Position numbers and translations under genes: made by a program
In this document: positions 1-10,400 of the stretch, one piece after another
Position numbering within the stretch: position 1 is the first letter of the stretch
Layout: the number at the start of each line of letters is the position of its first letter
The notes under the pieces: model-generated
What the model was told of the DNA's origin: nothing
Databases searched by the model: none
Seen by the model: the letters and a program-made list of their open reading frames with translations, nothing else
Assembly (NCBI RefSeq): GCF_001278945.1
Contig: NZ_LGRV01000004.1
Location: 30,249 to 94,248 of the forward strand
Direction of reading: 5' to 3'
Length of the DNA stretch: 64,000 bases
Source: Lysinibacillus contaminans
Lineage (GTDB): Bacteria; Bacillota; Bacilli; Bacillales_A; Planococcaceae

Positions 1-29
1 CTCATTGTATCGAAATATAAAACGGTCAC
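1..29 (-). CDS. 5' end of a leftward gene cut by the window edge
   Basis: A GTG at 29-27 is preceded, with 8 nt spacing, by an AAGGAG Shine-Dalgarno sequence (complement of 38-43). The nine codons inside the window are open and read MTVLYFDTM. This is too little to assign a family, and the call rests only on the ribosome-binding site and the open frame. The gene would be divergent from the fetAB pair. Confidence 0.35.
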
Positions 30-287
30 TTCAACATCTCCTTCACTTCTTTTATAGTTCCCAGGAGTGATTCCTACTAATTACTGTAATCAAATACGGC
101 GTACTTGAAAAGCTTATTTTCCACTCTTCACATTAAATCGATAGCGCTTATTCTACAAGTAATTTCTTTGAACGTAATTATATCAAACACCATTCTTTGC
201 TTCTCACTAGCCACTACTCCATTTTAACTTTTCATGCTACATTGGTCATAGCTTATAGAAATCCTTAAAAGCAAAGGAGTTATATGA

Positions 288-1019
288 ATGGATTTTACGT
301 ACGAACCTGCTATTCACTTTCAGGAAGTTAGTTATTCCGTGAACGATTTAATCATTTTAAAAAACATTACTGGTTCCATTCCAAAAGGGAAAATCACGAC
401 TCTTGTCGGTCCTTCTGGTGCAGGTAAAACAACATTACTAAAAATGTGCAACGGTTTATTGTCACCAACAACTGGCACTATTTTTATCGACGATCAGCCG
501 ATTACTGCCTACGAACCTACTGCTTTACGAAAATATGTCGGTATTGCCCTTCAGTCGGCCCCCATGATTGCTGGCACAGTTATTGATAATCTAGCACTAC
601 CTAACTCTTTACAGGGAGAAAAACTGACACAACAAGAAGCCATCCAATACTTGCAGGATGTTGGGCTCGATGAAAGTTTTTTACACCGATCTGCGAGTGA
701 ATTATCGGGGGGGCAACGACAAAAAGTATCTATAGCACGTACCCTCATTAATAAATCTTCTATATTATTGTTAGATGAAATTACTTCTGCGCTCGACCGC
801 CAATCAGTACAGGATATCGAGGCACTTATTTTAACATTAAATAAAAAATACAAGGTCACGATCATTTGGATCACACATAATCTACAGCAAGCTCTTACAA
901 TCGGGCATTACACATGGGTGATGATGGACGGCGAGCTCATCGAAACAGGAGAAAGCTCTCTACTAAACAAGCCAAAAAATCACCGTGTCGCTGAATTTGT
1001 ACAGGGGGTTAATACATGA
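288..1019 (+). CDS. fetA: FetA-type ABC transporter ATP-binding protein
   Basis: ATPase subunit of a two-component ABC transporter, 243 aa. Visible motifs are Walker A GPSGAGKTT (about residue 42), signature LSGGQRQ (about 140), Walker B ILLLDEITSALD (about 160) and the switch His in WITHN. The AAAGGAG site at 274-280 supports ATG 288. The gene overlaps the downstream permease by 4 nt (ATGA), so the two are translationally coupled. The permease belongs to the YbbM/FetB family. In E. coli FetAB exports iron and relieves oxidative stress, so export of iron or another metal is inferred here. The substrate cannot be read from sequence, and no Fur-type operator was recognised upstream. Confidence 0.85.
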   Translation: MDFTYEPAIHFQEVSYSVNDLIILKNITGSIPKGKITTLVGPSGAGKTTLLKMCNGLLSPTTGTIFIDDQPITAYEPTALRKYVGIALQSAPMIAGTVIDNLALPNSLQGEKLTQQEAIQYLQDVGLDESFLHRSASELSGGQRQKVSIARTLINKSSILLLDEITSALDRQSVQDIEALILTLNKKYKVTIIWITHNLQQALTIGHYTWVMMDGELIETGESSLLNKPKNHRVAEFVQGVNT

Positions 1020-1768
1020 CATACACAACACTCTCCCTCACACTCATTTTCGTCCTGATTCCACTGCTGTTATCGAAAACGTTAAAGCTTGGACTCGAAA
1101 AAGATACAATCATTGCCACAGTGCGCTCCGTTGTTCAATTACTCGCTGTTGGCTTTATTTTAAAATTCGTATTTGATTCAGGCAGTAGCATATATATTTT
1201 ACTGATGGTTGCATTAATGATTTTTGCAGCAACATTAAATGCTCGTAAAAAAGGAAAAGTCATAAAAGGCATTACGTGGAAAATTGCATTAACGTTAATA
1301 GTTGTAGAAATCGTGACACAAGGTATACTACTTGGTTTTGGCATTATACCTGCAACCGCACAATATATTATTCCGATTAGTGGCATGTTAATCGGGAATT
1401 CCATGGTACTGACGATTTTGTTTTTAAATCGATTTACCGCGGAAATTACTAGTCATCATAATGAAATTGAGCTTATTTTATCACTCGGTGGCACCCCAAA
1501 ACAGGCAATTCATCGTCAACTCATTGACGCCATTAAAGCGAGCATGATTCCAACAATTGAAAGCCAAAAAACAATTGGCCTTGTGCAATTACCTGGGATG
1601 ATGAGCGGACAAATCATTGGTGGAGCTGACCCGATTCAAGCAGTACAATTTCAAATTTTAATTATTTTCGCCCTTTTAACAACAGCCACACTATCGAGCT
1701 TATTAATTGGATTTTTGAGCTACCCAACTTTGTTTAACAAACGAATGCAAATGCTCAAAAGCCAGTAA
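1016..1768 (+). CDS. fetB: FetB/YbbM-type (UPF0014) ABC permease
   Basis: Integral membrane permease of 250 aa, partner of the ATPase whose stop it overlaps. Its hydrophobic segments lie around residues 1-20, 35-75, 85-135 and 205-245. The family hallmark is the cytoplasmic stretch LSLGGTPKQA followed by GLVQLPGMMSGQIIGGADP (about residues 160-205), which is highly conserved in UPF0014 proteins. By family it forms the membrane part of a putative iron or metal exporter. The ATG start is fixed by the 4-nt overlap with fetA. No terminator is obvious in the short gap before the next gene. Confidence 0.85.
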   Translation: MTYTTLSLTLIFVLIPLLLSKTLKLGLEKDTIIATVRSVVQLLAVGFILKFVFDSGSSIYILLMVALMIFAATLNARKKGKVIKGITWKIALTLIVVEIVTQGILLGFGIIPATAQYIIPISGMLIGNSMVLTILFLNRFTAEITSHHNEIELILSLGGTPKQAIHRQLIDAIKASMIPTIESQKTIGLVQLPGMMSGQIIGGADPIQAVQFQILIIFALLTTATLSSLLIGFLSYPTLFNKRMQMLKSQ

Positions 1769-1853
1769 TTCATAATGAGGAAAACATTACATTTTTTCCA
1801 AATATGATATACTAAAAAGAAAAATGCTAATAAATACAGTGAGGAGAATGAAC

Positions 1854-2828
1854 ATGTTGTTACGTGACTTTTTCATCCAATTATCTGAGAACGAACTATT
1901 AAATAGTACAGCTAAAAAATACGGGCCAAAATTAGGTGCACAGAGTGTAATAGCTGGGACAACTATCGAAGAAACAATAGCAAGCATTAAAGAATTAAAT
2001 ACACATAATATTTCTTGCACAATTGATAATCTAGGAGAATTTGTTTCGAGCGAAATTGAAGCAACTCAAGCCAAAGAGCAAATCCTCGCTGTCATCGAAG
2101 CAATTCACGAAAATGCTGTGGATGCTCATATTTCACTAAAACCTTCTCATCTCGGTTTAGATATCGATGTTGATTTTTGCTATGACAATTTATATGAAAT
2201 TGTTGAAAAAGCAGCAGCTTATGATATTTTCGTAAACTTTGATATGGAGAACTACGACCGCCTACAAACATCATTTGATATGGTAGAGGAGCTTGCAAAA
2301 ACGTTTGATAATGTAGGTACAGTTATTCAAGCATATTTTTACCGCGCAAAAGATGATATTGAGAAGTTCAAAAACCAACGACTACGTATCGTAAAAGGGG
2401 CTTATAAAGAGCCTGTAGAAATCGCTTTCCAAGATAAATTAGATATCGATTTAAACTTTATCGAGCTGATCGAGTATCATTTGTTGAACGGTAAATTCAC
2501 ATCAATTGCAACACATGATCATAATGTGATTGCGCACGTAAAGCGCTTCGTCGCCGACAACAATATTCCAAATGATAAATTTGAATTTCAAATGCTTTAC
2601 GGCTTCCGCACAGATATGCAAAAGGCGCTTGCCAAAGAAGGTTATAATTTCTGCGTATACGTGCCATTCGGTGAAGACTGGTATGGTTACTTCATGCGTC
2701 GTCTTGCAGAACGCCCACAAAATATTAACCTCGTAACTAAGAAAGTATTTACGAAAAAAACGAATACCGTCCTAGCTGTCGCAGCAGGGGCATTCGTTCT
2801 TGGACGTTTAACAAAGCGTAATAAATAA
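1854..2828 (+). CDS. Proline dehydrogenase (monofunctional, FAD)
   Basis: Oxidises L-proline to pyrroline-5-carboxylate as the first step of proline catabolism. It is about 325 aa, the length of monofunctional Bacillus-type enzymes (PutB/FadM). The N-terminus LLRDFFIQLSEN matches family starts. The barrel ends with FEFQMLYGFRTDMQKAL and the flavin/substrate motif YGYFMRRLAERPQN (about residues 285-300). ATG 1854 is chosen because GAGGAG (1841-1846) lies 7 nt upstream; in-frame ATGs at 1824 and 1848 have no usable site. A hydrophobic tail (VLAVAAGAFVLGRL) may touch the membrane. No P5C dehydrogenase is adjacent. A strong terminator follows. Confidence 0.9.
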   Translation: MLLRDFFIQLSENELLNSTAKKYGPKLGAQSVIAGTTIEETIASIKELNTHNISCTIDNLGEFVSSEIEATQAKEQILAVIEAIHENAVDAHISLKPSHLGLDIDVDFCYDNLYEIVEKAAAYDIFVNFDMENYDRLQTSFDMVEELAKTFDNVGTVIQAYFYRAKDDIEKFKNQRLRIVKGAYKEPVEIAFQDKLDIDLNFIELIEYHLLNGKFTSIATHDHNVIAHVKRFVADNNIPNDKFEFQMLYGFRTDMQKALAKEGYNFCVYVPFGEDWYGYFMRRLAERPQNINLVTKKVFTKKTNTVLAVAAGAFVLGRLTKRNK

Positions 2829-2837
2829 TGCATCGTT

Positions 2838-2868
2838 ACCTTACCGTTTTATGCGGTAAGGTTTTTTT
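2838..2868 (+). terminator. Rho-independent terminator after proline dehydrogenase
   Basis: A perfect 9-bp stem (ACCTTACCG / CGGTAAGGT) with an 7-nt loop is followed by a run of seven T. It starts 10 nt after the stop codon. Confidence 0.9.
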
Positions 2869-2927
2869 GAGGTCGCTAGCCTAATTATTCCGGTAGATAG
2901 AGGATCCTTCCACATTCATTTCCTTAT

Positions 2928-2960
2928 AAAAAAATGTGGCGAGATTTTTCTCTCGCCACA
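2928..2960 (-). terminator. Terminator of the SDR gene
   Basis: The 10-bp stem TGTGGCGAGA / TCTCGCCACA is followed on the minus strand by seven U, just past the stop of the leftward SDR gene. Confidence 0.9.
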
Positions 2961-2973
2961 CACTGAACTACTA

Positions 2974-3690
2974 TTAAGGATTTGTCGACCAAAGACCCGC
3001 ATGTTTTAAAACAACACGTGGATGTAATTTTAATTGTGCCACCATTAACTCTGCAAGGTCTTCTGCTTGCATCACTTTTTCTGGGTTACCATCTGTTAAC
3101 TGTAATTCAACCGCCATATCCGTTGCCACCGTACTTGGTGTTAATGTCACGACACGGATATTATGTTTACGAACTTCCAACATTAATGATTCGCTCATCC
3201 CAATTACTGCCGCTTTTGATGCGGTATAAGCACTTGTGATCGGCGCACCTTTTTGACCTGCTGTAGAAGAAATATTAATGATATCACCAACTTGACGTTC
3301 AATCATTTCAGGTAATACAGCACGAGTTGTGTAATAGACACCTTTAACGTTAACATCTACAATATTTGTCCAATCTTCTGGCGAAAGTTCTAAAAACTTA
3401 CCGAATTTTGAAATTCCAGCGTTATTTATTAAAATATCAATCGCACCTAGTTCAGTACGAATGCTTTCAACTGCAGCAGTAATAGACTCTATGTCAGCTA
3501 CATCTGCTGTAGCAATCGCTACTTTCACATTAAATGATTTTAATTCTTCTGCGACGTTTTGTAAGTTTTCTAATGTACGTCCTACTAAACCAACGTTAAT
3601 GCCTTCTTTAGCGAATGCAATTGCAGTTGCGCGACCAATACCTCGGCCCGCACCTGTAATTAAAGCCGTTTTTCCAGAAATAGTTTGCAT
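2974..3690 (-). CDS. SDR oxidoreductase, FabG/YoxD-like 3-ketoacyl reductase
   Basis: Short-chain dehydrogenase of 238 aa. It has the Rossmann nucleotide motif TGAGRGIG (about residues 11-18), NNAG (about 88), the catalytic Ser in ISSTAG, and the YTASK active site (about 152-156). Its length and its C-terminal WSTNP end agree with Bacillus YoxD-type proteins annotated as 3-ketoacyl-ACP reductase. The natural substrate is not known. ATG 3690 is chosen because AAGGGAG lies 8 nt upstream; an in-frame start 36 nt earlier lacks a site. The gene stands alone with its own terminator. Confidence 0.85.
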   Translation of the reverse strand: MQTISGKTALITGAGRGIGRATAIAFAKEGINVGLVGRTLENLQNVAEELKSFNVKVAIATADVADIESITAAVESIRTELGAIDILINNAGISKFGKFLELSPEDWTNIVDVNVKGVYYTTRAVLPEMIERQVGDIINISSTAGQKGAPITSAYTASKAAVIGMSESLMLEVRKHNIRVVTLTPSTVATDMAVELQLTDGNPEKVMQAEDLAELMVAQLKLHPRVVLKHAGLWSTNP

Positions 3691-3779
3691 ACTTTCCGCT
3701 CCCTTATTTATCTTCATTATAGGCAAAACCTCTACGCCTTAGCTTACAGCGCACATGCTTAAAAGTACACAGATTGGCT

Positions 3780-4385
3780 TTACTTATTCCACCCTTTTTC
3801 TTTGAAGCGCGCAATAGCCTCTATCCGATTACCGACATGTAACTTCTCCAAAATAGTGGAAATATAGTTACGCACTGTACCCGCTGATAAAAATAACTCT
3901 GCGGCTATTTCCTTCGTCGTTTTACCTTCAGCGACAAGCGTTAACACTTGGCTTTCGCGTTCAGTTAATGGATTTTCGCTATCATCCTCGTAGACAAAAT
4001 CAACAAGCTCAGGTGCATAAATACGTTTACCGTCTATAATTGTACGGATTGCACTGACCAATTCTTCTATCGGACTATCCTTTAATAAATAGCCACGAAC
4101 ACCCGCTTTTCGCGCACGTTCAAAATAACCAGGTCTTGCAAACGTCGTTAAAATAATAACTTTACAATCCGAACCATGCAATTCCTCCGCTGCATCGAGC
4201 CCAGTTTTTATAGGCATTTCAATATCCATAATACAAATATCTGGTTGATGCTCACTTACAAGCGCCAGTGCCTCTTCCCCATTCTTCGCTAAGCCGACAA
4301 CTTCCATATCGTCTTCCATGCTTAGTAACGAACGTAGAGCCCCTAAAAGCATCCCTTGGTCTTCAGCAATTACTATTCGAATCAT
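3780..4385 (-). CDS. desR: DesR response regulator (cold/membrane fluidity)
   Basis: NarL/LuxR-type regulator of 201 aa. The receiver domain has acidic residues ED at 8-9 and phospho-acceptor D54 in CIMDIEMP. The C-terminal helix-turn-helix contains LTERESQVLTLVAEGKTTKEIA. Residue positions match B. subtilis DesR closely, and the neighbours are a DesK-like kinase and a desaturase. In B. subtilis DesR-P activates des transcription when membranes become too ordered. ATG 4385 has GAGG about 10 nt upstream; an in-frame GTG three codons earlier overlaps that site. Confidence 0.93.
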   Translation of the reverse strand: MIRIVIAEDQGMLLGALRSLLSMEDDMEVVGLAKNGEEALALVSEHQPDICIMDIEMPIKTGLDAAEELHGSDCKVIILTTFARPGYFERARKAGVRGYLLKDSPIEELVSAIRTIIDGKRIYAPELVDFVYEDDSENPLTERESQVLTLVAEGKTTKEIAAELFLSAGTVRNYISTILEKLHVGNRIEAIARFKEKGWNK

Positions 4386-4419
4386 ATAATTCACTTCCTC
4401 ATTTCATTTATATAATACA

Positions 4420-5574
4420 TTAAGGTCTTTCTAGATCGTCTATTTTCTCGTTTACTTTTTGGTGGGTAATCGTCACAGGAATAGATATGGTTAACGTCGT
4501 ACCTTCTTCACCCTCAATTTTGAATGAACCATTGATAAACTCTAGACGTTCACGCATACCACTTAAGCCGTTCCCTGATTTTAAAGCATGCTTATTTGAA
4601 ATACCTTGTCCATTATCACGTACGACTAAATATACCTCTTTAAAGTTTTGATGGAATGCAATTTCACATTTCGTTGCACCACTATGCTTCACGACATTTG
4701 TTACAGCTTCTTTCAAGCACATCGATAATACATTTTCCACAAGTGGTGGAACATGCAATGTATCGATATCTCCATCAAAGAGAAGTTCCATTTCAGCCGC
4801 TTTTAAAATTTGTGAAACGCGTATCATCTCATCTTCAAATTTCGCTGTACGCATATCCGCAACCAATTCACGTACTTCTTTTAATGCAATGCTTGCTGTT
4901 TGGCGAATGTCTTTTATTTCTGTCAGTGCTTGTTGCGGATCACGCTCTATCAAACGCGCTGCTAAGTCACTTTTCAAGCCAATCATAGATAATTTTTGGC
5001 CAAGTGTATCATGTAAATCACGCGCAATCCGTTGGCGTTCTTCAAAAATGATTAATTCCTCAATTCGTTCATTCGCTGTTTCTAATTGACCCTCTAAATT
5101 ATCACGTTTATTTTTCGAATAAATCGTTAGTGGTAATAACACAACCGCTAAAATCGTTAATACGACAAATGGTAGCTGCGATAAAAACAGGTGCAGTTCT
5201 ACAAAGAAGCCGAAGACTGTTGATATAACCGTGAATCCTATATGTAGCCCGTACATGATATAAAATCCAACTGGTTTGCGAATATTACCTATGAACACTG
5301 CTGTGAAGATCGATAAATATACATAACCATATAAAATCGTCAGGGCAATATTAATAACCATCTCGAAGCTAATCCACATATAGACAAGTCCATTTTTAGC
5401 ATTTACTGAAAAACGGTAAAATATGAAATACAACATTAAAAAGGTGATTCCAATTGAAATTTCAATATACGAAGACTTCTTAAAAATAAAGAAGAACGGT
5501 AAAAAACAAAAAATAATCCATAAATATATACTGAGCATCGGACTATTCGGAATAATACTATGCCACTTTCTCAT
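4420..5574 (-). CDS. desK: DesK sensor histidine kinase
   Basis: Membrane thermosensor kinase of 384 aa. The N-terminal 150 residues hold about five hydrophobic segments. A coiled linker (EGQLETANERIEELI) leads to the HisKA_3 box ERQRIARDLHDTLGQKLS, with H188, the same number as the B. subtilis phospho-acceptor. HATPase motifs follow: NVVKHSGA, RDNGQG and GNGLSGMRER. It controls DesR by kinase and phosphatase activity. It ends 34 nt upstream of desR and lies 150 nt downstream of the desaturase gene, with a hairpin between them that may attenuate read-through. Confidence 0.93.
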   Translation of the reverse strand: MRKWHSIIPNSPMLSIYLWIIFCFLPFFFIFKKSSYIEISIGITFLMLYFIFYRFSVNAKNGLVYMWISFEMVINIALTILYGYVYLSIFTAVFIGNIRKPVGFYIMYGLHIGFTVISTVFGFFVELHLFLSQLPFVVLTILAVVLLPLTIYSKNKRDNLEGQLETANERIEELIIFEERQRIARDLHDTLGQKLSMIGLKSDLAARLIERDPQQALTEIKDIRQTASIALKEVRELVADMRTAKFEDEMIRVSQILKAAEMELLFDGDIDTLHVPPLVENVLSMCLKEAVTNVVKHSGATKCEIAFHQNFKEVYLVVRDNGQGISNKHALKSGNGLSGMRERLEFINGSFKIEGEEGTTLTISIPVTITHQKVNEKIDDLERP

Positions 5575-5688
5575 CGTTGCCTCACAATCTTTCCTACTTT
5601 TCCACTATTATATCAACGAAAATCCAAGTGTGCTTGTTTTCGGTTGTGATTTTGCTGTAGCGTAGAAAATAATTACACTTTACGTAAA

Positions 5689-5715
5689 ACAGCCACCCCA
5701 TGAAGAGATGGCTGT
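5689..5715 (-). terminator. Hairpin between des and desK
   Basis: The 7-bp stem ACAGCCA / TGGCTGT is followed on the minus strand by TTTACGTAAAG, a weak U-tract. It could terminate most des transcripts while letting some reach desK-desR. Confidence 0.5.
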
Positions 5716-5726
5716 GCTATATCTTA

Positions 5727-6752
5727 TTAAGCGGCTATACTACCTTTACGCTTGATCGTTTCTTTGACATCTTTAAACGAAACAAACTTACGAAGTTCTT
5801 CATCGTACAATTTGTAACGTAATGATTCTAAACTTGTACGTAATGTAATTGTCGTCGCTGTGTGAAGTGGCGGCGTTTCCTCGTGCGCTTTTTCAAGATT
5901 GTAGTTTGGTACACGTGGCGCTAGATGATGTACGTGGTGGAAACCAATATTTCCTGTTGCCCACTGCAATAGTTTCGGTAATTTATAGTAAGAACTTCCT
6001 TCAACAGCCGCTTTGACATAATCCCATTCTGCGTCATGCTCAAAATAAGAATCTTCGTACGTATGTTGAATGTAAAATAACCAAATACCTAGTGAACCTG
6101 CGACAAATAATGTCACACCTTGTACTAATAAAAATGCCTGCCAACCTAAGAAGTAAAGTAACGTTGCACAAACTACTGCAAGAATAGCATTCGTTACATA
6201 TGTGTTAACGCGCTCTTTTCTCTTTGCATCTTTACGGTTACCACGGTTTAATACAAATACCATTAAAAGCGGCCCTAAGCCAAACATTACAAACGGATTA
6301 CGGTAAAAACGATACCATAAACGTTGTCCTTTCGATGCTTCTAAATATTCTTCTACTGTCATCATATCAATATCGCCTATACCACGCTTATCCAAGTTCG
6401 AACTTGTTGCATGGTGAATTGTATGCTCACGTTTCCATTTTTCGTATGGGAATGATGTTAACACTCCCGTAAATAAGCCAACCCAGTCATTTGCTTTTTT
6501 ACTTTTGAAAAATGAACCGTGTGTACAATCATGAAAAATAATAAAAGTTCTTACAACAAACCCCGCTGATATAACGCTAAGTCCTGCAGTTAACCACGGT
6601 GAGTAATCCACAAGCATATATCCCGCAATCCAAAGTGCAAATAGTGGTACCATCGTATTGATCATTTGGAAAACACTTTTACCTGTATCTGATTTCGCAA
6701 ATGGCGCTACGTCTTGACGCAATTTTTTTGTTTTTTCTTTATCTGTTGCCAT
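5727..6752 (-). CDS. des: Acyl-lipid desaturase Des (delta-5 type)
   Basis: Membrane di-iron desaturase of 341 aa that introduces a cis double bond into acyl chains of existing phospholipids. The three histidine boxes are HDCTH (about residue 74), HTIHH (about 110-114) and HHVHH (about 275). Hydrophobic pairs lie around residues 33-75 and 185-225. The protein aligns over its length with B. subtilis Des, and desK-desR lie directly downstream, as in that species. Regulation by DesR-P is inferred from family knowledge. The start ATG 6752 follows an AGGGAAAAGGG-type purine tract. Confidence 0.93.
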   Translation of the reverse strand: MATDKEKTKKLRQDVAPFAKSDTGKSVFQMINTMVPLFALWIAGYMLVDYSPWLTAGLSVISAGFVVRTFIIFHDCTHGSFFKSKKANDWVGLFTGVLTSFPYEKWKREHTIHHATSSNLDKRGIGDIDMMTVEEYLEASKGQRLWYRFYRNPFVMFGLGPLLMVFVLNRGNRKDAKRKERVNTYVTNAILAVVCATLLYFLGWQAFLLVQGVTLFVAGSLGIWLFYIQHTYEDSYFEHDAEWDYVKAAVEGSSYYKLPKLLQWATGNIGFHHVHHLAPRVPNYNLEKAHEETPPLHTATTITLRTSLESLRYKLYDEELRKFVSFKDVKETIKRKGSIAA

Positions 6753-6777
6753 CCCTTTTCCCTCGTTTCATTTTTTC

Positions 6778-6794
6778 TTATGACCTCATCATAA
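6778..6794 (-). promoter_or_regulatory. Inverted repeat upstream of des (candidate operator)
   Basis: A perfect 6-bp inverted repeat, TTATGA-N5-TCATAA, begins 26 nt upstream of the des start codon. DesR is known to bind inverted repeats ahead of des. However, this one is closer to the start codon than an activator site normally is, so it may be an mRNA feature or chance. Confidence 0.3.
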
Positions 6795-6863
6795 AACAAG
6801 CATATAACTAGCAACAGACGCAAACATCACAAAAAGAATATGACAAATGTAATATTCTTCATA

Positions 6864-7367
6864 TTATTTCTCTTTTGGACCAGTTAAATGTAGCTGATAA
6901 AATACTAAATCCAACCACTGACCAAATTTATTACCTGCATTTTTTATGGTTCCAGCATATTCAAAACCTAGTTTTTCATGTGCTTTAATACTACCGATAT
7001 TTTCACCATCTATACCTGCGACAAGCGTTTTCACACCTTGTTCTTCCGCAATACGAATAAGTTCACGCATCAACTTGGTCGCAATCCCCTTATGATAATG
7101 CGTTTTATGTACATACACCGAATGCTCCATCGTATATTTATAGCCTGGATATAGGCGGAATTGGCTGTATGTAGCGAAGCCACCCACTTGCCCATCCTCT
7201 TCAAAAACAAGCATCGGATGGTCTGCTAATTCATGCGCATCAAACCATTGTTTTTTTTCTTGTAACGTTTGGGGCTCGTTCATATACACAGCAGTGTTCG
7301 TTAAAATTATGTCATTATAGATGTCTAAAACTTCAGGTAAATCTCTCTCTTTCATTGGTCGAATCAT
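6864..7367 (-). CDS. GNAT acetyltransferase, Pat/YwnH-like
   Basis: N-acetyltransferase of about 167 aa. The N-terminus MIRPMKERDLPEVLDIYN, the VYVHKTHYHKGIATKLM acetyl-CoA loop (about residues 78-94) and AHEKLGFEYAG are typical of the phosphinothricin/methionine-sulfoximine acetyltransferase subgroup. Real substrates in bacilli are usually unknown. ATG 7367 is chosen because AGGAG lies 8 nt upstream. An ATG and a GTG slightly upstream are too close to that site. It is a single gene between des and the methionine operon. Confidence 0.8.
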   Translation of the reverse strand: MIRPMKERDLPEVLDIYNDIILTNTAVYMNEPQTLQEKKQWFDAHELADHPMLVFEEDGQVGGFATYSQFRLYPGYKYTMEHSVYVHKTHYHKGIATKLMRELIRIAEEQGVKTLVAGIDGENIGSIKAHEKLGFEYAGTIKNAGNKFGQWLDLVFYQLHLTGPKEK

Positions 7368-7423
7368 TCTCATCACTCCTAAAAAATTTACTTATACCTC
7401 TTTCTTTCTAAACATTAATATAA

Positions 7424-7449
7424 ATAGGCCCTACCGTAAACAGTAGGGC
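7424..7449 (-). terminator. Terminator of the methionine operon
   Basis: The 7-bp GC-rich stem GCCCTAC / GTAGGGC lies just after the metH stop and is followed on the minus strand by a T-rich, not uninterrupted, tract. Confidence 0.6.
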
Positions 7450-7476
7450 GCTTTACATAGTACACATTATAAAGAT

Positions 7477-10400
7477 TTATACGTTAAAATATCGCGCATC
7501 TGGATGTGCAAAAACAATCGCAGAAACAGATGCTTCCGGTTCCATCATGAAGCCTTCTGTTAGATTTACACCGATATCTTCAGGCTTTAATAAGCCGAAT
7601 AATTTTTCTTGATCCTCTAGATTCGGACACGCTGGATAACCAAATGAGAAGCGTTGTCCTTGATATTTCGCCGCGAAACGGTCACGCATCGTGAAATCTG
7701 TTGTATCTGAGAAGCCCCATTGGTCGCGAATTTCCTGATGAATACGTTCAGCAAACCCTTCTGCGAGCTCAAGTGCTGTAGATTGAAGAGCATGACTTTC
7801 TAAGAATTTCCCTTCTTCTTTTAAAACGCGTGCCGCTGCCATCACACCTTGTCCCGCCGTAACGACCATTAGCGCAATATAATCCATTTCGCCACTTTCT
7901 ACGGTTTTTAGGAAATCAGCTAGACACATAAAAGGTTCAACTTGCTGACGCGGGAATGTGAAGCGCTCGATTTCTGTTTTACTATCAGCTGGATCATAGA
8001 CAACTACATCATCACCATCAGCCTGCGCTGGGAAGAATTGATACATACCAGAAGGTTTTAATACATCGCTTTGTAAATAACCATCCACTAATTCCTTTAA
8101 TTCTGTAGCTCGTGTATCTCCTGCATCTAGTAATTGCTGGACTTGTCCTTTTAAGCCTAAATGATGACCAATCAATGTACGCATATTCACGTATGGATAC
8201 AAATGTGAAACAGAGTAATCTTTCTTCACGTGGCGGCGTAAATCCGACGGCATAAATACAGATGCATCTTTTATAGTCCGCACTGGCTTTACTAGTACTT
8301 CTTTTACTGGGCGTGCCGCGCGTTTTTCGTCTGCCTCTAAACGTTTCTGACGAGATTCAGTAATCTCTGCCAAGAAATCTTCACGTGTTTCTGCACCCAT
8401 TAAACGATTAGCTTGCTCTAATCCTTGCATTGCATCTTTTGAATAAATGACAGGACCATCATATTCATTTGCAATTTTCGTTTCGGTAAAGCGACGAGAC
8501 AAAGCGGCGCCCCCGACTAAAATCGGTACATTAATACCCGCTTCCTTGAAATCTTGTGCAGTAATGACCATTTGTTGTGCCGATTTTACAAGTAAGCCTG
8601 AAAGTCCAATGAAGTCCGGCTTCTCTTTACGAATGGCTTCAATTAGTTGCGTTGGTGTGACTTTAATGCCTAAATCCACAACTCTATAGCCATTATTACT
8701 TAAAATAATATCTACTAAGTTCTTACCGATATCATGCACATCACCTTTAACCGTCGCTAATACCATCTTCCCTTTACCGGCGCTCTCTTCATCTTTTTCC
8801 ATGAATTGTTCTAAGTGTGCAACTGCCGCTTTCATAACCCCTGCAGATTGTAATACTTCTGCTACGATTAACTGATTGTCATTAAATAGACGACCAACTT
8901 CCGCCATGCCCTTCATTAAAGGCCCATTAATAATATCAAGTGGCGCATCGTACATTTCGCGAGCAGCATCTAAATCTTCTAACAGCCCTTCCTTCGTACC
9001 TTCTAAAATATAGTACGCCAAGCGACCTTCTACAGTTTTAGGAATATCCTCTTCTGTTTTTTCTTTCTTTTTATCACGATAAAAGTCTGTAAACACGGCC
9101 AATGTTTCGTCAGTCGTATTGAATAATAAATTATTTGCTAAATCAATTTCTTCCTGTGGAATCGAGGCATAGCGTTCTAATTTCTCCGTATTGACAATCG
9201 CATAATCTAAACCAGCTAATGTACAGTGATATAAATACACTGCATTTAACACTTCACGACCAACTGGTGGTAAACCGAATGAAATATTACTTACACCAAG
9301 AACCGTTAACGTACGAGGCAGTTTTTCTTTAATCAGACGAATTCCTTCGATTGTTTCAACCGCTGAGCCAATATACTGCTCATCCCCTGTCCCGACTGGG
9401 AACATTAATGGGTCATAAATAATATCTTCTGGTGCTAAGCCCCATTTTTCCGTTAACAATTTATAAGAACGTTCCGCAATTTCAAGCTTACGATGACGGT
9501 CAACTGCCATCCCTTGTTCGTCAATTGTACCGACAACTAATGAAGCACCATATTTTTTCACAAGTGGCATTACCGCATCGAAACGTTCTTCACCGTCTTC
9601 TAAGTTAATGGAGTTAATGATCGCTTTTCCTTGCGAGAACTTTAATGCTTCTTCAATAACTTTTTCATCGGTAGAGTCAATTACCAATGGCACTTTTACC
9701 TTTTTCACAACTTCTTGCATGAAGCCACGTATATCTTCAAGTTCATCACGGTCTGGGTTGGCTAAACAAATATCAATAACGTGCGCACCATTTTTCACTT
9801 GGGCACGTGCGATTTCTGCAGCTTCCTCAAACTTTCCATCAATGATTAAATTTTTAAATTTTCGTGAACCAATAACATTCGTACGTTCTCCGATAAATAA
9901 TGGACGCATCGAATCATCATATAGTAAGGATTCAATTCCGGATACCGCGTGACCATGTGTTGATTCTGGTAAAAGACGTGGCTTTTGGTCGTTTAGTATT
10001 TCACGAATCGCCGCTATATGCGCTGGCGTCGTACCACAGCAACCACCAACAATATTTAACCAACCTTTTTCAGCAAAGCCTTTTAATTTTTGAGATAGTG
10101 ACTCTGGTGATTCATGATAGCAACCCTCTTCATCTGGTAAACCAGCATTCGGATAACAGCTAACATAGCCTGTCGAAAGTTCTGATAATGTCCGAATATG
10201 GTCTGTCATAAATTCCGGGCCAGTCGCACAGTTTAAGCCAACTGATAACGGTTTAATATGCTCAATCGAAATATAAAACGCATCAATAGATTGTCCTGCA
10301 AGGGTTGTACCCATAGGCTCAATTGTCCCTGAAATCATGACAGGTAATTCTTTACCCGTTTCTTTAAATGCACGTGAAACACCAAGTGTTCCCGCTTTTA

